The position numbers and the translations under genes were made by a program. Under the pieces are notes generated by a model. It saw nothing but the letters and a program-made list of their open reading frames with translations, did no database searches and had not been told where the DNA came from. From positions 2,604,001-2,668,000 of the forward strand of contig NC_049563.1 of NCBI RefSeq assembly GCF_013368755.1: DNA of 64,000 bases. Reading direction: 5' to 3'. Source of the stretch: Talaromyces rugulosus. Its lineage: Eukaryota; Ascomycota; Eurotiomycetes; Eurotiales; Trichocomaceae. Shown here one piece after another: positions 1 through 10,393 of the stretch; within the stretch, counting starts at the first letter, position 1, and each line of letters starts with the position of its first letter.

Positions 1-340
1 GGTATGTTAGCATTTTCAAGTCGTACAGTACGGACCATAGCCAACCGTTGATTTGTAGGTTCCAGAGCCCTCTACACCCCATCTCTTTGACAAAGGTTCC
101 GGAGGGTAAAGTGTTTTGGGATCTATGGAAGCCCTTTTGCATGTAAACGACGTCAGGTCTTGCCCGAGATGGCGCTAACCCAAAAAGGTACTTTCTTTAC
201 TTGATAATTTTATAACAGTAGAAGCTTCTAATTTCCAACTTTATTATCAAAGCTAGATAACTATAATACATGAGAGGGGTGTTATACACAAAATGATATT
301 ACAAGCATGTAAAAAGTCTGCTATGCCCTTTTTGAAACGC
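1..340. other. Non-coding flank, 3' side of cox15
   Basis: No supportable gene. The right part is AT-rich and probably includes the 3' untranslated region of cox15, which ends at 341 on the minus strand. Confidence 0.5.
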
Positions 341-1904
341 TTATTTCTTAATCGCATTAAAGGTAGACGCATTCACAGGCGTATTTTTTGCCTTTGCTGC
401 CATCTGCAACAACTTGGCTGTTCTCGATGGATGCCATACCCTGCTACCGAGCACAAGAACCCAGGTCAACAGGAAAAGACTGCCAGCCTGGTGCGACGAG
501 GCAAGGTGAGTAGGGACAAGGTAGATCAGCGTTGAAATCCCCAGCGCAACCTGTAGAAACGTGAAACCAACAACACCATGCATGCCCTTAGATGCAGGTC
601 GCGGCAAGATGTTTCGCATTCCGGGTCTTCGTGAGTACGCCCAGAGGGCCATTACGGTGGTGAATGTGGTCATGGCGAGGATACGGTGGTCGAGCTGTAC
701 TAGAGACGGGTTCTCAAGAATGTTTCTCCACCAAAGATCCGATTTGTCAGAGTGTCGTGAATATCTCTCGTCGAGGAGTTCGTCCTTGGGTGGAGCCAGG
801 CCGTTGCCCATGTACGGGAACTCGTTGTAGATGAGACCGGCGTCGAGGCCAGCGACAAGTGCGCCAGACATTGCCGTGGTGAATACCAAGAGTGCCAGAC
901 CGGCAACAGATCGACGGAATATCGCAAGCTTGGGGTTTTGGAGTTCCTGGAGAGTCTTGATACCAGCCGTCGGGTTGGCCAAGAGACGGCGAGTTCGTAA
1001 AATAGCAAGTCCATTCCAGAGCATGGCGACATAGCAAATGAAAGCAGCACCGAGATGAGCTGTCAGTCGGTACTGGCTAACTCTTGGGTGGCTTCCGGGT
1101 GCGAAAAGGTCGTCTTTTAGGCCTGATTTCACCATCCACCATCCGATAAACCCTTGGAATCCGATGAGCCCTGAGATACCGGCCAGGCGCAAGGCCATCG
1201 GCTTCGAGACCTTTTTCCTAGCCACAAAGTACACTGCAGGAATGACGAATGACAGTCCCACGAATCTGCCCCAGAGTCGATGGATCCATTCCATGTAGTA
1301 AATCGACTTGAACTCGGAGAGGTTCATATTAGGGTTCAAGATTTTGTATTCGGGCGAATTTCGGTATTTTGCGAATTCCGCCTCCCAGTCCTCGTCGTTC
1401 ATGGGAGGTAGCGAGCCTGTAACTGGTTTCCATTCGGTGATGCTGAGTCTGTAGGAGATCGTTAGCAATTTTTGTAAGCAATTAGCCTGCCAAAGTAACT
1501 TACCCAGATTCCGTCAACCTAGTTAATCCACCAAACACGACAATTCCAAACACACTCAGCGCACTACCCAGAAGCCAGTACGCGACGGACTTGCTGCTCA
1601 CATCTGGGAAACTGGATTTCCCTTTGGCGTCGGCCCCTTGTTTCAACGGTTGTTCTGCTGCCGTAGTAGATAGAGAAGCTGCCCGAGTGAATGCCGATGG
1701 CTTGAATTTGCTTCTGAGCGCGGCAACATACGAATTGAGGCGATTCGCTTGTCGTGGAGACACGGGGGTCGCAGTCCGGCTGCTGAATGGCCTTGCGACG
1801 TGACCGCGATTCTGTAAACATTGTCGACAGGCGAATAGCTCAGAAGGGGGGACCCGAGCGCTGAAGCCCCGCAAAAGGGACCTCGAGGCATTGAAGGCCG
1901 CCAT
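341..1904 (-). CDS. cox15: Heme A synthase, cytochrome oxidase assembly protein COX15
   Basis: Converts heme O to heme A in the mitochondrial inner membrane, needed for cytochrome c oxidase assembly. Two exons, 1904-1504 and 1448-341, with a GTAAGT..CAG intron; the joined frame gives 502 codons. The start is the Met of MAAFNASR; the frame is open further upstream, but this Met begins a plausible mitochondrial presequence rich in Arg and Ser. The splice restores the family signature RLTESGLSITEW. Family histidines are visible in EWIHRLWGR, LTAHLGAAF, QLDHRILA and LASSHQAGSL, among several hydrophobic spans. It is divergent from the zinc-finger gene starting at 2272, so the two may share a promoter. 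Identification is firm. Confidence 0.95.
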
Positions 1905-2271
1905 GATGAGCGATGTGCTTTTGGTCGGAAAACCGTGATGGTTCGAACTGAGGGGAGAAATTATTATCTTGAGGTGAAGCCCGGATCCGATGTCAGCCGA
2001 CGGACTACCGGCCAATCACGCAACAGGCATTATCGATTGCTTGGCCTGAGAAGCAATTGAGCAATAGCTAGTTTTCTTGATTTTGTTAGTCAGAGACACA
2101 CTCTATTCTAGTCACTACAGTGCTCAAAGGTCGACAATTGCCAGCCCGCGTAATTTCTTTGTATACGTCCCAATCGGGTTAAGCGTGGCTTCCTGCAGCT
2201 CTTTGGCGCGGATCCCCAAACAAGCTTCAACATTCAACACCGATAACAACCACAACCTACTAGGTGCCAGC
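1905..2271. promoter_or_regulatory. Divergent intergenic region between cox15 and the C3HC zinc-finger gene
   Basis: A 367-bp head-to-head spacer between two start codons. It presumably holds both 5' leaders and promoters. The frame of the plus-strand gene is open back to 2077, but those upstream residues look non-conserved. No clear TATA element was seen. Confidence 0.4.
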
Positions 2272-3703
2272 ATGTCTTACGCTTTGGAGACGAAAAAGCG
2301 CAAATTCACCAGAGTGTTGGAATCCATATCCAAGCCCTTGACTCCTAGCGATGGAACAACCAAGGCCGCAAAGGACCCGATCACGGCTGCTCGAGAGCGA
2401 CTGGCCGCCCCAGCTTCGATAAAGAGAGTCCGTGTTGGCAACGACGCCGTGACATCAAAAACAACAGCTTCTCAACTACCCAGGGTATCGTCTACCTCTT
2501 CAAGTGTCCGCCCCAATTTTGTCCCCTGGGACCGCGAACGTTTTCTCGAACGCTTGGAGACTTTTCGGCCTGTTACTCGATGGTTGTCCAAGCCGGCGCC
2601 GATAAACGAGGTGGAGTGGGCGAAACGAGGATGGTCTTGTACGGACTATATGCGAGTTGCATGTGTTGGTGGATGTGGAGCCACGCTGGTTGTGAAGCTT
2701 CCGGATGAAACCGACGACTTTGAGGATTTGGATAGCGACAAGGTGCAGGAACGGAGAGAAGTTCGTAAGTTGACTGTCATCTTACTCTACGTGGTTTTTG
2801 TTGCTCACGGTTTCTCAGGGGAAAGGGTCGTCGAAGAATACAGGAAGATGATTCAAAATGGCCACAAGGAAAATTGCCCGTGGAGGAATAATGCATGTGA
2901 TGGTGAGTGTCCTCGTTAAAAAACAATTATGATGGTTCTGAGGGAAACTAATTATAATTCCAGCTACAATCCATCGTCTGGCTCTGTCGCATCCAGAAAC
3001 CGCCATTTCGACTTTACGGGACCGATATTTGAAAGTTGCGGGCATCTATGACCAGTTACCTGCCAGTGAAACAATCGAATTACCCGACCAAGTGATTCTG
3101 AGTGATATAATCAACATACTACCTCCCGACTTTCTCGATGGAAAACCTGCTTCCAAAAAGGGACCATCTGAATCTGATGAGCAGAACAGTAATCCAGACG
3201 GGATCCAAACGATCGACGAGAAAGCATTTGCTTTTGCTTTTTTTGGCTGGGATGTGGTCAAGGATGGGTCGAGTGGTTTATTAGAATGCCGGGCCTGCTT
3301 CAGACGCCTGGGTCTGTGGCTATACAAGCCAAAAGAGGATGGAAAGGAGGCTGTATACGACAAGCTCGCCGTCCACAATGAGCACATGGAATATTGTCCT
3401 TGGATTGATGGAAAAGCACAAAGCGGTACCGGCAAGTCTGGACAACGACCAGAAGACCTGCTCAGCGGCTGGCAGGTGCTGGCTCAGGATATACGAACAA
3501 AGCATCGACGACATCTCAAATCAATAGGGGGCTCCTCAGCAGAAACCCCGTCTAGAGATTCCGATGCTAGCTCGTTCGATACTACGACGGCTGAAGATGA
3601 CGCTGCTCAGAAAGCCAAAGACCGAGAATGGTGGTCGAAGCTCCGTAGGATGCGAGATGTTTTGCATGTGAAAGGGCCAAAGAAGAATGTCTCCGAGAAA
3701 TAG
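2272..3703 (+). CDS. C3HC-type zinc-finger protein, Rsm1/NIPA-like
   Basis: Three exons, 2272-2764, 2819-2902 and 2964-3703, giving 438 residues. The N-terminal third is basic and low in complexity. Two zinc-binding modules follow: the first around the WSCTDYMRVACVGGCG segment and HKENCPWRNNACD, the second around LECRACFRRLGLW and HNEHMEYCPW. This C3HC / Rsm1-like arrangement is known from fission yeast mRNA-export factor Rsm1 and animal NIPA. Start chosen at MSYALETKKRKF, where family-like sequence begins. The first intron is 54 nt, a multiple of three without a stop, so its retention would stay in frame within the first finger. The likely role is nuclear, in mRNA export or ubiquitin ligase function, inferred from family membership only. 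Confidence 0.85.
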
Positions 3704-4127
3704 TGATGATGGTATTAACGCATTCACTATTTACTATTCACTACAGTTTACTTATTTCTCTCTTTGAAGCGAGGTGTTTGGGTTTTTGATAGCATAGTTC
3801 AAGGTGCATGTTCAGGCGTTGGCTACGAAGGATATGGTAGAATATACATTATTTCTCAGTCTAAAAGCATTGATTCCTCAAGCATCAGCCGGTTCATAAC
3901 CAGGAATAGCATTGAAATGAAATAACCAGGAATAGCATTGAAATGAAAGAAGCTATATATAGGGTCAATCCAGCCTGGTCGAATGCGGAAGGGCTGGCAG
4001 CCGGCGCTAGGCCCGAAAGAGCGAGGCAATGGATGGGATTGCGTTTGTCGCAAGGTTTCTGCCACCTTGAAAGTATCTCAGAAACGTGTCAAAGAGATCC
4101 CCAGCTTGACAACAACGATCACACGTC
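3704..4127. other. Intergenic: 3' region of the C3HC gene and abd1 leader
   Basis: No gene seen. It contains the 26-bp tandem duplication listed separately, and an upstream ATG at 3943 opening an out-of-frame reading frame that overlaps the abd1 start. Confidence 0.5.
3896..3947. repeat. Perfect 26-bp tandem duplication
   Basis: The unit ATAACCAGGAATAGCATTGA plus six more bases occurs twice in direct tandem (3896-3921 and 3922-3947) without mismatch, between the C3HC gene and abd1. Confidence 0.9.
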
Positions 4128-6444
4128 ATGGCGGGCAGAGCGACAAAGCGCAATCGACGGCCCTCGATGTACGATCCAGCTCGGGACATCTTCTCGATGG
4201 AGCAGGAGGATCTCGACCGCTCGGCAGAACGCGAGTCGCGCCAGGACAGTAAAGGCCAGCGGGCAAACGTCGGGGCCACTGTTGACCAGCAACAAACGCT
4301 GCCAGAATCAAACAATAAGACTTCTTCGGTAGGTAAAGACCTTCCCCAACTGTCACTCTTCATGACTCAATTTCGGCTGAATTCTTGGCGGCGCTTTGCT
4401 GTTTCCCAGTCGGGTGTTTGCTTGCTCCACAGGATTCTTTCTCATGAAACCATAGTTAAACTATTACCTGCAGGCTGCTCCACCCTCTCCTTATCGAAGC
4501 CAGAGCAACAACAACAATAATATCGAAGCTCTTCCAAATCAAGGCGAAGCTCCACAGCGGAACCAACGCGCTCCTCCTGGGGCGAATACCGGCATCTCAC
4601 CGAAATCGTCGTCCGCACGAGCCCATCCTCAAAGCTCTCCTAGTCAACCCGCTCCTCAACGCAAAACACCATCACAGCGACCGAGTGAACCAATGGCCGA
4701 CAGGTCAAGCTCACCCTACGCAGGTGGTAATTCTCGGAGCAACGAAGCTCAGGAACCGCAGTCGAAAAATGGATCCACCCAGGTACACGAGGGACATGTC
4801 GATGACACTTCTGGTGCAGGAGCTTCAGGTCAGCCTGGAAGCCAGCCATCTCTAAAGCGCAGGCGTCGAGAGGAGCGACCTCAAAGGCCCCCCAAGCGTG
4901 AAGCTCCTTCTGCCTATTCGCGGAGAGACCGTTCACCTCGACATGGCGCTTCTCGAAATTCTCGCTCAGTGTCGCCTAGAAACCGAGCTGCCGAATCCAG
5001 AAGATCTCGGTCTCCACGGCCCCGTGACCGATCGCCAACCCCAGAGTCACAGGCTCGCCAACGGAAACGACCTGGCGGTGGAGCTCGTATGGGCAATACG
5101 AAAGACCTACTGAGACGCCGACAGGAGGAGCGAGAACGAGCTCAACAACAGGTAGTCGAGCGGGATTTACGAGACCGAGGAGTTTCGGATGTCGTTCGCC
5201 AACACTACAACGCCGTTCCGCAGCGAGGTCGAGAGTGGAGAAAGACGGACAGCAAGATCAAAGGTCTTCGGAGCTTCAACAACTGGATCAAGAGTGCTGT
5301 CATTCAAAAATTCTCGCCTGATGAGGAGTTCCTGTCACGCAAGACAGGCTCAGACTGGGCAGCTGATGCCATTCCCGCCGCTGTGGAAGATAAGAAGCTT
5401 TTGGTCCTTGATCTGGGCTGTGGCAAAGGCGGCGATCTTGGGAAGTGGCAGCAGGCTCCTCAGCCAGTGGATCTCTACGTCGGGTTGGACCCTGCTGAGA
5501 TATCCATCGACCAAGCACGTGAGCGGTACGTTGGAATGAGACAGAATCGCAACCCGCGACAGCGACGTGGGAACCCTCTCTTCCACGCCGAGTTTGTTGC
5601 CAAGGACTGTTTTGGAGAATGGTTAGGTGATGTTCCAATTATACAGGAAGTTGGTATTGATGCCCATGTCGGGCCGGATGCCAACCTAATGCACGCTCGT
5701 TGGGGTGGTGGTGGTTTCGACATCGTTGTGAGCATGTTTGCGATGCATTACGCCTTTGAGTCCGAGACAAAAGCGCGACAGATGCTGAAAAACGTTTCTG
5801 GCGCTCTTAAAAAGGGAGGGCGCTTCATTGGCGTCGGGCCGAACTCGGACGTCATCAGCGCCAAAGTCGCAGAATTCCATGCAAAGCGTAAAGCACAGAA
5901 AGCTGATGGTGACAAGGGTCAGAGCGAAGCCCCAGAAGATGGAGAAGTAGAGGATGAGACACTCGGATGGGGAAATGACATCTATCGCGTACGGTTCCCA
6001 GGAAGCACGCCCGAAGATGGGGTTTTCCGTCCTCCATTTGGGTGGAAATACAGCTATTTCATGGAAGAAGCAGTTGAAGAGATTCCTGAATACGTCGTAC
6101 CGTGGGAGGCTTTCCGATAGTGAGTTTACCTTTTTGTCCCTTCACGGACCTGAATGGGAGAAGCTAACGTTTTTAATCTTCAGTTTGACTACGGAATACA
6201 ACCTAGAGCTCTTGTACCGCAAGCCATTTCTAGACATTTGGAACGAAGAAAAGGATGATCCCGAACTGGGTCCCTTGAGCGAACGCATGGGCGTTCGTGC
6301 TCGTAATGGTGGACCGACACAAGTCACAGACGAGGAACTTGAAGCAGCCAGTAAGTTTTTGACATTTCCCTATAGATTTGGGTTCAAAAGTATCTGACGC
6401 AGTATGTAGGCTTTTACCATGCCTTCGTCTTCAACAAGGTTTAG
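4128..6444 (+). CDS. abd1: mRNA cap guanine-N7 methyltransferase
   Basis: Transfers methyl from S-adenosylmethionine to N7 of the mRNA cap guanine in the nucleus. Four exons: 4128-4328, 4474-6119, 6184-6350 and 6410-6444, giving 682 residues. The first ~300 residues are a disordered Arg/Ser/Pro-rich extension. The catalytic core starts near HYNAVPQRGREWR, with SAM motif I VLDLGCGKGG around residue 378, followed by YVGLDPAEISI, FDIVVSMFAMHYAF and GGRFIGVGPNSD. The last, 35-nt exon supplies the family ending FYHAFVFNKV, which strongly supports the splice model. Intron 1 is 145 nt, longer than the other introns of the gene. An upstream out-of-frame ATG at 3943 could act as an uORF if transcribed. 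Identification is firm. Confidence 0.93.
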
Positions 6445-6885
6445 TAAGGACAGGGACATCGGGGGTTCTTTTTGTATATTCTTCTTTTTTTGAAACTTCA
6501 TGTCTTACGGCCATAATAACAGAAAAAAAAAAAGTAACGGGGGATCAAAAATGCATCTAGATTACATATTGAGATAGAAAATATGCCTTTGGTTTTCTTT
6601 TTGTAGGTATATCCTAATATAGTCTAGCGTGTCGCGTACGTCACGTTGCGCGTTGAACCTTTATCTTATCAGCTCCAAGTTTGACCTCAGGTTTCGCGCG
6701 GTACTTTGATTAGTTGACTATTGAACTTCACTCTTGTGGGTTATATGCTCAGCGCGTGGGTGATAATCGGGGTTCTTCAGTCGTGGTATATTGTCTGACG
6801 AATGTGACTGATTGTCAGAATCTCATATGATACACCCACATCTCGCATCTCGGATCACGAACAGAAAAAAAAAAAGAGCAGCAAC
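6445..6885. other. Intergenic between abd1 and nse2
   Basis: No gene seen. Contains T- and A-runs and the presumed abd1 3' end and nse2 promoter. Confidence 0.5.
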
Positions 6886-8521
6886 ATGTCGAGTATAATG
6901 TCTTCCTCGCGCCGATCTCAGATGCACTCGTCTCGCGCCACAGCAAGGCCATCACGCACACCTGCTTCAAGTCGCCATGGTGGTAATAGCAACAACAACA
7001 ATGGCAGACAGCGACCGTCCACACCAGAATACGAACCAATGTGCACGCCTCTGAACCCGACAGGCCAACGCGCACTCGCCGCGCTCCTTTCCGGGCCTTC
7101 CTTTCAGCAGATGGCAAAACACCTGAATCAAGCCGGCGAAAAACTGACCGAGGTTGCCGCCGAGGTGAATGAGCGGGCGACCGATTCGAGAGTTCGGTAT
7201 GACAATTCAAGGAGGAAGAAACGTGCGGAGCGGAATAAGAAAAAGGCAGCATCAAGAAAGAGGAGCGGGGATGGAGATGAAAGTATAGATGATGAGGAAC
7301 AAGAGGATGAAGAGATGGAGGATGGGGAAAACGAGGAGGAGGAAGAAGAAGAAGAGGAAGGGGAGAATGAAGACACCTCGAGAGCCCGAAAACTTGACCA
7401 ACTAGATGAAAAAGTCAAGGAAGTTACAGTCCAGCTCGAAGAGAGGATGCGAGGTATTGTCGACGGAGAGTACAAGTTGAACGCAATGAAAGAGGTGGTG
7501 GAAGAAGTGCATAAAGCAGCCGAGGAAGCTGGGGCGGAGGCAAATGCACGAGAGAGGCAATCCAGGCTTAGAAGCCGGAGGCATGTGGATGAGGATGAAG
7601 AAATGGAGGATTCGCGCATGGAAGAGGACGAAGACGAAGATGAAACCGTTACCATCATCCCAAGCCAGATCTTGAACGATAAGCTGAACGAGGTTGATGC
7701 GCAATGGGAGGAACAGTCCTTGGGGCAACGGTAAGATCTCACCTCTCTTATAATGAGAAAACTTGACTTATGAATGTTTCAGGTACGCACAAAACAACAC
7801 CTATGTCGGGTTCTACCGCATTGTGCATGATTCCAAACATCCCGGCGACGAAATTCCTCCAGTGCCGCATCCATCGACATGGTTCTCACACCTCGAATCC
7901 GGCATGGCTAGAAATGGCAGTGCCTCGCCAGTCCATGGAAGAATCCGAGACGATCAGTCACCCGACGACGAGGACGAGGAAATCGCCATTGAACGCGAAC
8001 GCATCTCATTGAAATGCCCGCTGACATTCAGCACATTCGAAGATCCCGTCAAGAGCACAAAATGCGTACACAGCTTTGAGCGTCAGGCCATCCAGGATCT
8101 CATTAAGAACAGCACCATGACCATTGCTGCTGGAGACCAGGACTTTCAAGGCGGCGGCCGTGGTGCTCGCGCGCGCCGTGTGCGCGCTGTGCAGTGTCCT
8201 GTTTGCTCTGTTGCGCTGACGTTAAATGACCTCAAGCGAGACCCCGTTTTGCTTAGACGCGTGCTGCGAGCGAAAGCTGCAGAACAGCGCGAAGAGGAAG
8301 AAACGCAGTTTGAAGGAAAACGCCATCATCGAAAGGGTGGCAGAAAGAGTGGTTTTACGATTGCTTCGGATGACGATGATGAGGTTAGTATTGACGATGA
8401 CGATGAAGACGAGGTAGAAGTGGAAGACGATCAGGAGGATACGAGAAACAGGATTAAGAGGGAACGATCGAGGTATTCGTCTAGGGCGCCGTATGCTGTC
8501 GATGAAATTCAAGACGATTAG
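6886..8521 (+). CDS. nse2: SP-RING SUMO E3 ligase, SMC5-SMC6 subunit Nse2/Mms21
   Basis: Sumoylates targets as part of the SMC5/6 complex in DNA repair. Two exons, 6886-7730 and 7783-8521, 527 residues. The N-terminus is Ser/Arg-rich. Two long acidic Glu/Asp runs (about residues 140-165 and 230-255) surround a predicted helical segment that would dock on SMC5. The C-terminal SP-RING lies at about residues 357-430: CPLTFSTFEDPV, then C376 and H378 in KCVHSFE, and CPVC at 420-423, followed by the typical LTLNDLKRDPVL. The tail is again acidic. Start taken at the first Met of MSSIMSSSRRS; a second Met five codons later is also possible. Antisense to it lies a Ser-rich open frame that is only a shadow of the acidic codons. 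Confidence 0.9.
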
Positions 8522-9388
8522 ACGAACGCCGCTATTTTTCATTTTCGGTTGTTTGATGTATTCTAGTCAAGCTGTAACGCTATGTAATGCCACTTTTAGC
8601 ATTTGAACCTTGAAACATTTATCTATAAGAACTTACACGTAAGCCATAAACTGAGAAAATGGCCGTGCTACTTAATGTTTACATTCAAATCAATTTATTA
8701 GTAGGCATAATCTAAAAATTAATGTCATAATGACTTGACTGTCAGACATTTGAAGAGGACGGCTGACAATAACGGCATGCATTTCCTAATCGGGAAAGTT
8801 TACTGACTACGATCAGACTAATTGCCTTTTTTTCCCGTGCAAGAAATACGCTGACAGTTTAATACTTTTTCAATATTAGATATATTTGCTGGTAAATTTA
8901 TTAATCACATCAAAAAATCGCTATCAATCAATGACACCGCTACAGCACGATAAAACCAGTATACGTGCACAAGACAAAAAAGAAATAATACATTCCAATC
9001 ATATCATTAATTACGCATACTGCTTCTCGCTCTCCATAAGCTCCATAGCCCTCAACAAGGTATCCGGACTTTTAAGTATTTGGAAGTGATCATGACTATA
9101 GTCATGGATCTACACGCTGGGTCCCACGCCTGATTAGAATACCACTTATGTCATACGCTCAGTGAGACAACCCTCTCTCAATAGCATCACTAGAAGCAAT
9201 CCGAGAGCAGTCCGCTCTCTCGCATGTCATCAGAACATGTGTGTGCCAAGAACAAACGTGTTGAAGCCATCGCAGTCTATATCCAACCGATATAAGAAAA
9301 AAGGGCATTGGCAGACGCTTGAAGCCATCGTTTCCGGTACAAACAGACTCAAGTCTTATATATTTCTTGTTCAAGAAATCTAACCGGT
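8522..9388. other. Convergent intergenic region
   Basis: AT-rich spacer between the 3' ends of nse2 (+) and the carrier gene (-). No gene, RNA or repeat was recognised. Confidence 0.5.
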
Positions 9389-10393
9389 TTACTTGGTGAT
9401 CAAATTAAGGTAATCAGCGACAATCAGCGTGACCATGGCATGTGGCGCAATGCGAATGTAGTATGTGCCGAATCCGCGGTAGAATCGGAGCCAGCCTTCT
9501 TCCTGAGCCACTTTACGCGCGCAGTCGAGTACGCCCTTGTATGGCAACTCTCCAGTCTGTGGGTTCTTTTGCTGTTTCTGCAGACGAGTCTTGATAAAGT
9601 CGAATGGCAGCGAGAGGAAACTAGCAAAGAATCCCGCAATAGCAGAGGCTGCAAAAGTCTGGGTTTGGGTGGAGAGGTTCGTGTGGGCTTTGAGCTGTGA
9701 TTTCGACTCGGCGAAGAAACCCAGCTGACCTAGGTTCAACGCCATGGCGCGCACCACCGTCGGAGTGGCTCCAGACCACAATGCGCCGATACCTTCACTC
9801 TTCGCGATCCGGGTGAGGGCGTCAATGACAGAGCGATAGTTGGCTCGTGCCTCCGGAGCTTTCAGTCCGTCGGACTGCATTCGAATCAGAGCGAGGTCGG
9901 CCGGGTTGCCAATCATGGCCGCCAGACCTCCAGCCGTGAGACCGGCAAAGGCTCGCTCACCGAAACTGACGTTCCGGGACTGATCCTCAGCACGGGTCTT
10001 GGCCATGCCGATGAATGTATCAAAAAACCCGAGGCGCGCGGTGGTATAGACGGCTTGCCGGAGTAAGCCCGCGCTAAGGCCCGTATACAGATCGAGGGCT
10101 TTGCCCGAGGCAATGATGTTCCTGGTCACCCCGAGTGCGGTGGGCTTTGGACCGGTCTTTTGGCCTTCGCCGGCCAGCTGGAGACGCACCTTGATCATGT
10201 CGACGGGTTGGATGACTATGGTGGCGGTCATGCCTGCGATTCCGCCATTGATAAAGGGTAACGCGGCGCGCATATAAGGCTGGCGCAGGACGTTGCTGGC
10301 TGTCGCCGAGGGGTTCTCCAGCGCATTCTTGGTTGTTTCTCTGGCTGATTTGGTCGCGTTGCTGGCCGACTCGGTAAAGGACCTGGATGCCAT
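9389..10393 (-). CDS. Mitochondrial carrier, 2-oxoglutarate/malate type
   Basis: Single exon, 334 residues, starting at MASRSFTES (an upstream in-frame Met at 10438 adds 15 residues with no family look). Three mitochondrial carrier repeats are visible through their PX[DE]XX[KR] signatures: PVDMIKVRLQ, PADLALIRMQ and PFDFIKTRLQ. The second repeat's ALIRMQSDG with NYRSVIDAL, and NLGQLGFF, resemble the oxoglutarate/malate carrier branch, which exchanges cytosolic malate for matrix 2-oxoglutarate. The ~45-residue Ser/Thr/Ala-rich N-terminal extension before the first repeat is longer than in animal homologs. The substrate is a family inference; a dicarboxylate or tricarboxylate carrier is the alternative. 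Confidence 0.85.
   Translation of the reverse strand: MASRSFTESASNATKSARETTKNALENPSATASNVLRQPYMRAALPFINGGIAGMTATIVIQPVDMIKVRLQLAGEGQKTGPKPTALGVTRNIIASGKALDLYTGLSAGLLRQAVYTTARLGFFDTFIGMAKTRAEDQSRNVSFGERAFAGLTAGGLAAMIGNPADLALIRMQSDGLKAPEARANYRSVIDALTRIAKSEGIGALWSGATPTVVRAMALNLGQLGFFAESKSQLKAHTNLSTQTQTFAASAIAGFFASFLSLPFDFIKTRLQKQQKNPQTGELPYKGVLDCARKVAQEEGWLRFYRGFGTYYIRIAPHAMVTLIVADYLNLITK

Noticed and set aside
3943..4332. 129-codon frame overlapping the abd1 start
   Set aside because: No protein features; at most an upstream ORF in the abd1 leader.
7128..7742. Minus-strand Ser-rich frame of 204 codons
   Set aside because: It is the reverse reading of the Glu/Asp-rich codons of nse2.
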